From Trileptium ribeirensis (lineage: Eukaryota > Nematoda > Enoplea > Enoplida > Thoracostomopsidae), in NCBI GenBank assembly GCA_030248225.1, contig JASANE010016415.1:1-64000 (forward strand): DNA of 64,000 bases, in the 5' to 3' direction. Position 1 is the stretch's first letter; the number at the start of each line of letters is the position of its first letter. Positions 20,344-29,778 of this stretch are shown here, one piece after another. The translations under genes and the position numbers were made by a program. The notes below the pieces were generated by a model that had not been told where the DNA came from, ran no database searches, and worked only from the letters and a program-made list of their open reading frames with translations.

Positions 20344-20454
20344 CTTACAAGCCATACGGCACCTTGTTATTTAACACTGGTCTAGCTAGGCAGTAGTTAC
20401 ATAAAGCTAAGACTTAGCGCTGATTCCGAGTTTCAGTAAAAATTGGGGTTTATT

Positions 20455-20785
20455 GAGAGCAGACGGGCTGCTCCGAAAATTTACTATTGAGAGCACAGGG
20501 GTGCTCCACATTTTCTTTGGTTATTGAGAGCAGAGGGCTGCTCCGGAAAAATTTCTTCTTGAGAGCAGAGGGCTGCTCCTAAAATTTTTTATTGAGAGCA
20601 GACGGGCTGCTCCGAAAATTTACTATTGAGAGCACAGGGGTGCTCCACATTTTCTTTGGTTATTGAGAGCAGAGGGCTGCTCCGGAAAAATTTCTTCTTG
20701 AGAGCAGAGGGCTGCTCCTAAAATTTTCTATTGAGAGCACAGGGGTGCTCCGAAAATTTGTTTACTTGAGAGCACAGGGGTGCTC
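20455..20785 (+). repeat. Tandem array of ten short hairpins with compensatory stem change
   Basis: Ten copies of a 6-bp stem hairpin preceded by GA and separated by AT-rich linkers. Stems start at 20457, 20491, 20528, 20563, 20596, 20630, 20667, 20702, 20735 and 20770. Six copies read GAGCAG...CTGCTC and four read GAGCAC...GTGCTC, so both sides of one base pair change together. The loop is AGGG, or ACGGG in two copies. Hairpins 1-4 are duplicated as 5-8 with a 139-base period. Inward-facing stem conservation despite base change suggests the folded form (RNA, or DNA cruciform) matters. It is followed by another small hairpin (CTAAGCT at 20812, AGCTTAG at 20827). Confidence 0.9.
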
Positions 20786-21098
20786 CGATAAAATATATTG
20801 ACTAGGTTGAGCTAAGCTGAAGTCAAAGCTTAGGCCGGATCGACGGATCCACCTTGTGGTTCATAAAGTTTGTTCGAGTATTAATATTAATTTATTAGTC
20901 GGATCCCTAGATCCACCTTGTCAATTCAACAATTCGTTACTTTATTACCGTACTATTATTTATCCTAGTAATATTAAGTTAGGTGCTTATTATATTTGTG
21001 TAGTAAGTGAAGTCCTAGGTTCTGGGTGCTACCATTACACAAGGTCACCGTTGGAGAAATAGAAAAATTTTATATCCATTAGGACTCGCTTCGCTACA

Positions 21099-21622
21099 TA
21101 GACAAAAGCTACAGTACCCGCCAAAAATGACTGTCGCTCGCTCGCGACTCGCTCGACACTCGCTCGCGACTCGCTCGAAATAAATTTGTTCTAAAAATAG
21201 AATTTTCTATTAACTTAAATAGTTGCGAAATCTCGAGCGAGCCACTCGCTCGCGACTCGCTCGAACTCGCTCGCTCGAAATATTTTTGGCGAGTACTGTA
21301 GTTTCAGATTTGTTTGTGAACAAAATTTTGTCGTATTTGAATTAAGAGAGGTTATTTGCCCGAATAATAACTGCTAACCTATGGCACCGTTTCGTTATGA
21401 CTCCATAGTAACATTAAATTTGGTCTCGCATAGAGTTGAATTAAATATCGAAAACGTTTCCAAAGTAACCGTAGTGTTACGTCAGTTCTTGCACAGGCAT
21501 AAAACGTGAGCTGCGAGCACTAAGGGTCAGGACCGCCCCACTATTTGGTTTTGGCATGGATCCGCTATGTTTTGCTAAAACTGTGGCCCATATCCCTGTA
21601 TTTTTCTAATTTTCAACGATTT
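21099..21622 (+). repeat. First copy of a ~330-bp tandem duplication, interrupted by a TIR element
   Basis: Sequence from TAGACAAAAG (21099) to 21622, excluding the inserted TIR element at 21112-21298, is repeated at 21671-22003 with high but imperfect identity. Both copies include a GC-richer block (GTCAGGACCGCCCCACT) near their ends. No coding frame is shared. The pair allows the element insertion site to be read directly. Confidence 0.9.
21112..21298. mobile_element. MITE with CGAG-rich long inverted repeats, TA target duplication
   Basis: 187 bp beginning CAGTACCCGCCAAAAAT and ending with the inverse ATTTTTGGCGAGTACTG, flanked by TA (21110-21111 and 21299-21300). The subterminal parts are long arrays of CTCGCTCGCGA-type sequence inverted at the other end, around a short AT-rich centre. 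CAGT ends and TA duplication fit the Tc1/mariner superfamily; it has no ORF, so it is non-autonomous. Two further copies are at 31412-31629 and 42943-43171. The insertion has an empty-site counterpart at 21682-21683. Confidence 0.9.
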
Positions 21623-21670
21623 GAACATTCTATTTTGTGAAAATTAGCATAAAAAACAGGTTTTAGTCGG

Positions 21671-22003
21671 TAGACAAAAGGTAGTTTCGGATTTGTTTGT
21701 GATCAAAATTTTGCCGAATTTGAATTGAGAGGTTGTCTCACTGAACAATAACTGCTAACCTATGGGACAGTTTCGTTATGACTCCTTAGTAACATTAAAT
21801 TTGGTCTCGCATAGAGGTGAATTAAATATCGAAAACGTTCCCAAAGTAATCGTAGTGTTACGTCAGTTCTAGCACAGGCATAAAACGTGAGCTGCGAGCA
21901 CTGGGGGTCAGGACCGCCCCACTATTTGGTTTTGGCATGGATCCGCTAAGTTTTGCTGAAACTGTGGCACATATTCCTGTATTTTGCTAATTTTCAACGA
22001 TTT
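21671..22003 (+). repeat. Second copy of the ~330-bp duplication, without the TIR element
   Basis: Matches 21099-21622 but lacks the 187-bp element. TAGACAAAAGG is followed directly by TAGTTTCGG, so a single TA stands where the other copy has TA-element-TA. It is separated from copy one by an unrelated 48-base spacer. Confidence 0.9.
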
Positions 22004-22429
22004 TTGCAGATTTGTTCCAATTTTTACCAAATTTTTCCTAAAAGTCGCAAAATTCCCAGCCCGTATAGAGGGAGAAGGGTTTGCGGAGGATGGTAGTGGC
22101 TAAATGCGGCTTGAATGGAAGAGGTGGTCCGATCGTCAGGAGAAGTAATAAACCTACCTCCTATAAACACCATGCAACGGCGTAATAGATCTATCCCTGA
22201 ACCCCCCACAAAAAAATCTAAAGTTTTACGGCTCTGAATTCTTGTTCTTTCCGATCAGTTATGTCTAAAAACCCTCTAGAAGAAGCTCCTTCAGTTTCGC
22301 ACAAAATCATTGAGCGCTGAGATGTTTTATCTCAGCACTGTTGTGTTTGGTAACCATTGAAATTTTTGTTCTTAAAAATTTTGAGATTATTGCACGTGTA
22401 CCAGATCCTTACGGATTGTTACGAGGCGG

Positions 22430-22680
22430 ATTAATCTTGACCACTGCCTAATGGCAAACTTTTATCGAAAACGCATAATCCTAGCCACACTCCAATGGCC
22501 AACATTGATAAACTCCTCAATAATCCTGGCCACTCTCCAATGGCCAACATTTACAAACGCCCCGATAATCATGGCCACAGTGCAATGGCCAACATTTTTT
22601 TCGAATACCAATAATCTTGTCCACAGTGGTAAATTCCCTAATAATTCTGGCCATAGCGTAATGGTCAACATTTTCGAATT
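22430..22680 (+). repeat. Minisatellite of ~48-bp units containing TGGCCA pairs
   Basis: About five degenerate units, each with AATC.TGGCCAC.(8 bases).AATGGCCAACATT. Because TGGCCA is self-complementary and occurs twice per unit, each unit can fold. Frames crossing it only translate the repeat. Confidence 0.8.
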
Positions 22681-23716
22681 TAGTTGTTAACGTTCCCCAA
22701 CGCAGAACACCTCATGGGAATAACCCAATCAGGTTACGAAACCCACAGTAGCACCGGAATACGTACGTGAGTGGGATTAGAATCAATATGTAACCCCTCC
22801 GTGCGCAAGCGAATATAAGCCGAATTTCCCCCGTATATACGTAACGACGGTAAAGCTTTGCCGTCACCCTATTTGTAAACCGTATATATAGTACAAATCA
22901 TGAATCATTACGTTCATTAACCTCGCTACAAACCAAAGATTTTTGTCATATCTCGGCCCGCACCGCCGACAGTTTTTGCGATCAAAAAGGGATATCGTAA
23001 TTAACGTTTTAGGGATACCGAATCAACGAAATATAATGCCGTATGTACGTATATAGTTACGTAATTATTGATTGTAGGGCCATAAAGGCTCGTTGGCATA
23101 TTTAGATCGCATATATACGTATAGTACCATTGTCTTGATGTACTTTGTTTGATGGCCATAAAGGCACATGCTATGTAATCGATTCATATTATCATTATAG
23201 CATCGTATATTTGTATGCGTATGTGTATACCTTTGGAGTTACCATCGTTGCTCGTACACGTTTTCAGGTATACGTACACCACCTGGCATTCCGATTCGGA
23301 TATACTTGGATGTTATATATATGTACGTATGGAGAAGTTATCGTCGTATCATATTCGTATCATACCTTTTGTACTGTAAAGACCATAAAAGCGCCTGCTA
23401 TTCATTATGATTCTATATCGTTGATGATCGTTCCATTTGTACCGTATGTTGCGCTGGTAGAGGCCGTAAAAGCGCCGACATCTGCCAGAATGTTGTACCA
23501 TTCTTATCGTTATAATATGTTATGCCGTTGATCATGAACCTATATATAACGTTGTATATTGATCGTTTTATTGACCATAAAAGCGCCACTTTTATTGTCA
23601 TTTGTATGATAATTGCATACGTTATTTTATCTTTGTAATATATCAGTTTGTAGGTACCCTTAATAAGGAATAATTCGTCTTGTTTAGCGTTATTTTTAAG
23701 GAGAATGTTAGGGATT
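22681..23716. other. Region with repeated GCCATAAARGC motif and TACGTA-rich sequence
   Basis: No gene. The motif GCCATAAAGGC or ACCATAAAAGCGCC occurs at 23079, 23155, 23382, 23463 (with one change) and 23574, always in the same orientation. A near-perfect 20-base palindrome GACGGTAAAGCTTTGCCGTC lies around 22849-22868. CGTATATACG-type palindromes are frequent. Confidence 0.5.
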
Positions 23717-24630
23717 TTAGCGCTTGTAAAGCAGTGCTTTTGGTAGGTTGAAATTGCGAGTAGGGTGAGCTCTTGCCATACTCGATGTGTGGAAAATTAT
23801 AGGACGGTACGACTCCCCCGCCGAACCCGCTATACGTATGTAGGCTGAAATAGCCCTACCCCGCGTGGTAGGACCGCAAAGTTTACTTTGATATATCATA
23901 GGAAAGACTGGCCGTGACGGATACCCGTCACGACCGTCCTCACGAATGAGGACCACAAAAAATATGGCTGCTCGCCCGAAAGCGAAAGAGCAAATGAGAA
24001 AATTTTCTGAAAAATATAAGTTCAAACCTAAAATATTAAAATTCCCAGTGTTCAATGTTACCATTGTCACTGGATAAACTAATAAGTTAAGACAAAATTT
24101 AAAATAAAAATTTGGTATCAAAAGTATCGGTTCCGGCCCATAACTCCGCAACCGGTCTTTCTAATGACACCGGTTTCGTGGAAATCCGACCCGGATCCAC
24201 GGACTTAAGAGCAAATAACTAGGTACGTAAACCAATAAAATATGACTAATTAAATAACTTAACGAGTGTTAGTCATAAAAATATATGTATGGTATCGTTG
24301 TGATCCCTAGATCAGAGGTTTTCTTTTGAGCCTGGACAGGTCCCTCTGCGCCCACTTTTAGGCACCCTCTCCCACGGAAGAACATGAAATAACGCCACGA
24401 CCGGCGTGTAACCCCTCATTGGGTTCCCCTTGCCCAGACTAACCCAAAAATGTACATAACACCCCAGAAAAACATGCCCCGAACTGTTGGAAGCCGTTTG
24501 AAACACCCTACCCGGCGAAAAATTCGTCATGGACACTCCCCCGAGAGCCTATTTCCCCCCTGTCGACCGAATACGGTCCTGTTACACATTAAAATGCTCG
24601 GACGGACATACTGAGTCCGAATCCGAGTTT
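23717..24630 (+). other. Hairpin-dense tract, candidate structured RNA or structured DNA repeat
   Basis: A series of mostly perfect hairpins follow each other closely. Stems: 23843-23846/23852-23855, 23856-23860/23867-23871, 23877-23881/23886-23890, 23914-23920/23925-23931, 23936-23942/23947-23953. After a gap follow 24151-24156/24169-24174, 24177-24181+24184-24188/24192-24201, 24241-24249/24269-24277, 24301-24305/24310-24314, 24392-24396/24403-24407, 24410-24414/24421-24425, 24565-24569/24574-24578 and 24597-24607/24615-24627. Two of the longest carry an AA bulge. The only longer frames (23717-24151 on the minus strand; 24529-24750 on the plus strand) show no domains. What it encodes is unknown. 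Confidence 0.55.
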
Positions 24631-24750
24631 TGTTTGGCACTCCGGCCATCGCCATGGGAACTGCGCCCTCTTTTTACCCCTTGCCCTCGTTTTTCTTTCT
24701 TTTGTTTTGTTTACTCAAGCCGCGTCTCTTTTCTCGAAGTAAACTTCTAA

Positions 24751-25561
24751 GTATTTATATAAAATAAGTAAGTAGTAATATTAAGTTAATATTAATGTTA
24801 AGTAAACAAATAAGCTGGTATTAAATTAATATGAGTTTTATACAGTTGATGTGGGCTTTCGGCCTCGTACCGCTATCAGCCTCTATGCTTGCTAAATCCA
24901 CCACATTGAAGTACTCCATTAAATTGATACTATATAAGCTTCCTAACTATTTTCGACTTCGTATAAAATTAATACGGAATTTGAAGTAGGGACCAAGTGC
25001 CAACTTTGCAGTCTTTAAATAAATACAAACGATTCTCGTGGTTGATATAAAGTGGATATTAAATTTGGGGGATTTGAAAACTTGAAGGTTGTACTAACGG
25101 CAGACCATCAAATTTTACAACGTTAAGCAAACAATCTTGTACGGGTACATTCTATATAAATTTAATACTGCATTTATATGAAGTCCTTATCAGCAAACTG
25201 GAAAGTTTTATAGAAGTTTAAAATAAAGTTTATATAAATTACGGAGTCTATTTTAGCTTGCCGCCCTGGACCTTCTGACTTACATCTTTGGCAGCTTGTA
25301 GTATATATTCCAAGCCAGTAAACGGCTGTTTCGTTAGAACTTTCTAGCAGGTTTATGTAAACTTTAAAGAGATTTTATATTAAATTGATATAAACAAAGT
25401 CATAAATCTTAATAATTATATAAAATTTGTCCAAGAATGACCGGAATTTACTCCGATAAGAATGTTGACTTAAAGGCTCAGAAAATGGGGCCATATCGCC
25501 CCAAAAGTGCTGAATAAGCACTTTAACCGTCTAAAATTTAAAATTTCAAAAAGATTCAAAT
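24751..25561. other. AT-rich stretch with recurrent TATAAA-like words
   Basis: No gene seen. It contains short recurring AT-rich words (TATATAAA, TTAAATTGATA) and may be the upstream part of the TATA-containing element at 25566. Confidence 0.3.
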
Positions 25562-25565
25562 TTAG

Positions 25566-25759
25566 TATAAAAGCAGAGACGCACAACCTCTGCATAGTTT
25601 AGTGCGACTTCGGCAGCGCAGAGTTCGGTCGTTTTGCAGACCGGCTCTGGCGCTTATTTTCTGCTTTGGAGTTTTTGATTACCTGTGGTTTCTGCGATGG
25701 GTCGTGCGTACGGATGGAAGGGCGATGGATGCTGGAACAAAGAACCGGACGCTGTAAGT
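25566..25759 (+). promoter_or_regulatory. TATA box, leader hairpin and splice donor (LTR-like promoter)
   Basis: TATAAAAG at 25566-25573 is followed at once by a perfect hairpin GCAGAG/CTCTGC (25573-25578/25588-25593), then a GC-richer leader and a GTAAGT donor-like sequence at 25754-25759. The layout resembles the U3/R boundary and leader of an LTR element or a transcribed satellite. No gene is recognisable downstream. Confidence 0.35.
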
Positions 25760-26548
25760 GTGGACGGGGAGGGATGTCCGTAGAACCCCACAACATTGAA
25801 GTTAGTTAGGTTAAGTCCGTTCGTAGAAGTAACTAGGGTATAGTGGAAAGAACGTGTTGATTAGAAGTAGCGCTAACTCTCCGCGGACTCCCTGTCCATA
25901 CTCTACTTTTACATGATAGCCCTGTCCGTCCTAGCTCGTCCAGCCGACCCGTACCCGTTATTGACCACTCAAACGATTGGATCAGATGCCCGAAGTCGTG
26001 CTGAACCTCCCTCGGTCACTGAGTTAGGACACGAACAAGCGCGACACTCGCGTAGAGGTTACTTTTACATGATTCCCTGAGTCGAGTTAGGATTTAGAGA
26101 TACACTCTTTGAGCCGACCGAGGTTAAACAAAATTTCTGATTGAAAATTATCATTAGAACTCCGAATCATCCATGGTCACACCAGTTTCGTCTAGTATTT
26201 ATCAAAGTTTGTGCTCAAGACTCCACGTTTTACGATTTCTTTGGACGAAAGTCCGTCTATTCATTTTCCTGTTTTATTTAGGAATATTGTCAGACCAAGT
26301 TATCCTAGGAACCCAGTCAAAATTTCGCTAATAATGCAGTAGTGGTGTAGGCCTCATCCGCACGTGGAAAAGTTGTATTAAACCACAAGCAGACACACCG
26401 ATTTAACGCCCCGCGAGTGAGACAGCTCACCTAGGTAGAAAATTTGGTATATCTCGGGAACTGTTCCAAGAATTATGTTAGAATTTTACCCGAATCTTGA
26501 GAAGGAATCCGAGCTGTTATTTTGAGACGTAAAATGTTCAAATATCGC
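25760..26548. other. Non-coding stretch with short repeated phrases
   Basis: Phrases ACTTTTACATGAT (about 25908 and 26062) and GAGTTAGGA recur. Small hairpins are present (CGCGACACTCGCG near 26040; GGAC-GAAA-GTCC at 26243-26254). Because of the latter I looked for a hammerhead core and found no CTGANGA partner. A diverged unit of the following 160-bp repeat starts at about 26430. Confidence 0.35.
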
Positions 26549-26910
26549 GTCGGAAACCCAAACCCGACGACCCTGAAGGGGCTCGCCCCCACCAAAATAG
26601 GAAAATCGAAATATCTTCGGTTTCTCTCCAGTAATTTTGCTAAAACTTTGCAGTTTCTTCGTAGTAATGTCCACTAACGAACGTGGTTTTAAAACATATC
26701 GATGTCGAGTCGGAACCCCAAACCCGACGGCCTTGAAGAGGCCTAATACCACCGAAAACGGAAGACTATAATATTTTAAGATTCTCTCCAGGAATTTTGC
26801 TGAAACTCTCGCTGCTTCTTCGTAGGAATGTCCGCTACCGGACACCGTTCTAAAACCTAATTTTATCAAGTCGGAATCCTAAACCCGACGGCCTGATAGG
26901 GCTCCACCCC
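26549..26910 (+). repeat. ~160-bp tandem repeat, three clear units, each with conserved hairpins
   Basis: Units begin at GTCGG 26549, 26709 and 26870. Each starts with a hairpin GTCGG...CCGAC (closing arms at 26564, 26724, 26885). A second stem follows whose sequence differs between units but still pairs: CCC/GGG plus GGGG-CTCG-CCCC in unit 1, GGCCT/AGGCC in unit 2, and a weaker one in unit 3. The remainder of the unit (TTCTCTCCAGTAATTTTGC and the like) is also shared by units 1 and 2. No coding function is seen. Confidence 0.8.
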
Positions 26911-27392
26911 TACCCAAAACTTCAAATGTAAATAACCTAAAATCTATTCCAGGAATCTTGATTATTTTTTTCGTATAAATAGAGGCCGGTTAGGCCTTCC
27001 ATTTGAGCTATTAAGCCAGGCAAAACCGTGGCTCATTCAAAAGTTATGAAAATTATGGACCCGGGTAGAGCAAAATCCGCCCAGGGTCGACACAAATTTC
27101 ACAGAATTCCCTGCCGTATGCAGTTTTATATACAGTTTTATAAGTAGGTTTTGGTCTTGCTTTTGCACATATTTCTGAGTCTTTCTCTCTCTGATTATAT
27201 AGCAGTAATGCAGCAAGAAAGCCGTCGGAGACTTGAATCTCCGATACACGGCCGCTGCAATGAAAATATCAAATTTACCATAGTTGGTAAATTTGTTTGT
27301 AGTGGCAAAGTTTTAGAGTAACAAAATTGACAATGTCGCTAGACGCGATGTCGGGTCTATCGGGTCTCGGCACGACCGACCAATTTTTGTGA

Positions 27393-27747
27393 GGACCGTT
27401 GACCCGGTCCAAGAAAATCGATATATATAGGGTCAAATCCAGCCCCCATGCAAAATTTCGTAGAGAAAGGCTGGTGAACTAGGAAGAAATTGAGAATTAT
27501 AGATTTCCCCAGCCCATATGGAACCAAACTCAGAATCTTGGTCGAAAACCAGGAATCCGAGCAATCTAAGGACTCAAACCGAGTGTATTACAGCAAATAA
27601 CATTGTTACGGTTGTCCCGACAACCGGGGCCTCCGCTTACTGACTCGCTTTGTCGAGTGGGCAACGCTAAAATGCTAGTTCAATTTTAGTACCAAATAGA
27701 GCTCGTTGTTGAGAGCCTTTTTCAAGTCAAAATAACTAAAGTTTTAG
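27393..27747 (+). other. Second run of perfect hairpins
   Basis: Perfect stems at 27393-27398/27405-27410, 27609-27616/27619-27626 (8 bp, 2-base loop), 27643-27647/27654-27658, 27667-27673/27683-27689 and 27736-27740/27743-27747. The sequence TGTTACGG at 27605, just before the second stem, resembles the first bases of many Ty3/gypsy LTRs, but no matching LTR end was found. Confidence 0.5.
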
Positions 27748-29490
27748 TACCTTTATGATAGGACGAGGCATCGTTACACATAGGTCTCATTTTGGTCAAG
27801 TTTGCAGATACCTAGTCGCAATTGTTACCCCTGCCCCCATGCCTCAAAGTTGGCATAAAAAATTGGTATAATGATGATACTACAAAGCCGCTCGCCGGCA
27901 TTAGTTAATTTCCTCTCAGGACAAATTTGTAGATTATGTAGTAAGAAACCCAACCGCATATCACTTGAATCATATGCATAACCCGCGTAGTAAATTAAGA
28001 CTATAATTTTGTATTAGGAAAAAAAGTTGGAAATTCGGCCACAACCTTAGTCTACCGGGACCCCCGCTTGGTTTACGGGATATGTCTACTCAATCTTTTT
28101 TTTTCATCATTTTAGCTTACGTTTATGGACACGAAACGTCTGTTTTTGGCAGTTACTTAGATCATTGATTAACGGCCATTTAAGACCAAATTTTACCATT
28201 TTGCCACCGTGTTGGTGAAACAATTTTGTAGGAGACTAGAACCCAAAATTTAATCAGTTATGCCTATACAATCCGCCGAAACTTTCATTTTCTATGGCTC
28301 GAGAAATAATTTGGTTGTATACGGAATCAGAACCAGACTTAACCAGTATGTCTGTACTCTCTACAGTTGAAAATTTCACGGCCACCGTAACGTATGTATG
28401 TATGCGAGTAGGAAAAATTTGATATCGCACCATTTTCGCATCATAGGAGAATTCATGAGTCGTACCAATGATTACCTCCTAAACTTACCGTAATGTCAAT
28501 CTATATATAATTTCTCGTTCGTTGTAATGATACCTTGCCGTACGTTAAACCAATCGCTACTGTATTACATTTACAAATGCTTACTTATCATGTACCATAG
28601 TTTCGTTATTAGGATGAGCAAGATTCAGTCCCGAAAACTTCCCATTGTACGCTTCATCCCGTATGCCTTGTTTTATTTCCGCCTTTCGCTTACCTGAACC
28701 TGTTGTTTTGTCGGAGTACCCCTTTATTAACAATCGTAGTGCCGAGCAAGTAGTTAGTTCAATGGCGCCTGTTTTTATCGATAACTAACCGTATTACTTA
28801 CCGGCACTGGCTTTTGATTTGACCCACTGTTTTCGATGAGTAAGGTAAGCGCAGCCGTCATTAGAAAAGGCTTAGCCGCACACGCCGTGATTTGACTCAG
28901 CTGTGAGTGTTCTGTGAAAAAGGCGATGACTGCGCAACCCACCCCGTTCGCCGCCATGCTCATTTTTCCTAATAGCGTACCATGTCTGTGACATTATATC
29001 AATTGCATTCGCCCGTACAATATGTTCATGTCTATACCCTAATTGTGACTCGTCAATAAATGCTCAATCAAAACCCGACGTGTCCCAGTGTTTTGCTGAC
29101 CCTCGTAACGATAGGTACTCAAAGGGGTTTGAAATCCGTCACCCCAATCGACGACCCACATTCAGGTTTGACACGCGCATCGAAGAAGCAAACCTTAGCA
29201 TGACTCGCCGATTACAAACAATTGTATTGATTGTGTTACTGTATAAGTACGACTCATGCGACTAATAAGGAAAAGTTATCGCCGAATTTTAAAACTCAGG
29301 CTGAGCACCCAGTATAGAAATTTAGACGCACGAATCCGACGTTAAACTTCTAGGGATTTGTCGGACCCTAGTGGGGGCCACTGGCTAAATAAAATAAATT
29401 AACCGTTCCGAGAAAGTGGGAATCGATTTCGATTAAACCTAAATAGCGAAAATTTTACACTTCCCGGGTTAAACGTGGATAGGGAATAGC
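27748..29490. other. No supported gene
   Basis: A GC-richer island at 28800-28963 has a minus-strand frame of 62 codons that ends in a perfect GTAAGT donor (minus strand, around 28800). No domain is recognisable, so I do not call an exon. The rest is unremarkable. Confidence 0.3.
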
Positions 29491-29493
29491 GGT

Positions 29494-29778
29494 ATGGTCT
29501 CTTTGGCCTGTGAGCAGGTGACGGAGCCGACCTCCCTGGGGACCTCGAAGGCAGTACCTCGCAGACTACGTGCGCAACCCATCCGGCAGGATCAGAACAC
29601 ATCCTGTGAAGCGCTCCTGCGGCTTGCTAAGCTCCGTAATTTCTTGGGCCCGACCCGAATAAAAGAAAATTTACCCAATACGTCCGCCCTTGAAATCACG
29701 ATAGCCGCGGTCGTATGGGCATTACGTTTGTGGAAGTGCGTAATGCAGCAGCGTCACGGCGATCTAATACACACGTAA
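29494..29778 (+). pseudogene. Possible relic of an LTR-element RNase H region
   Basis: The last third of a 94-codon GC-rich frame reads ALEITIAAVVWALRLWKCVM, resembling the E-x-x-A-V-V-W-A-L helix of Ty3/gypsy RNase H. It is followed by a short stretch where a T/D-H motif would be expected. The rest of the frame is not recognisable and no RT motif is seen nearby, so this is at best a small fragment. Confidence 0.2.

Noticed and set aside
20455..20785. Possible CRISPR array because of evenly spaced palindromic repeats
   Set aside because: Spacers are themselves repeated AT-rich linkers, the spacing is uneven and short, and the genome is clearly eukaryotic.
26243..26254. GGAC-GAAA-GTCC hairpin resembling stem II end of a hammerhead or a GNRA hairpin
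   Set aside because: No CTGANGA box upstream; kept only as a small hairpin.
28775..28963. Minus-strand 62-codon frame ending in a perfect GTAAGT donor
   Set aside because: No recognisable domain, no ASK1 similarity and no partner exon; mentioned only in the description of the region.
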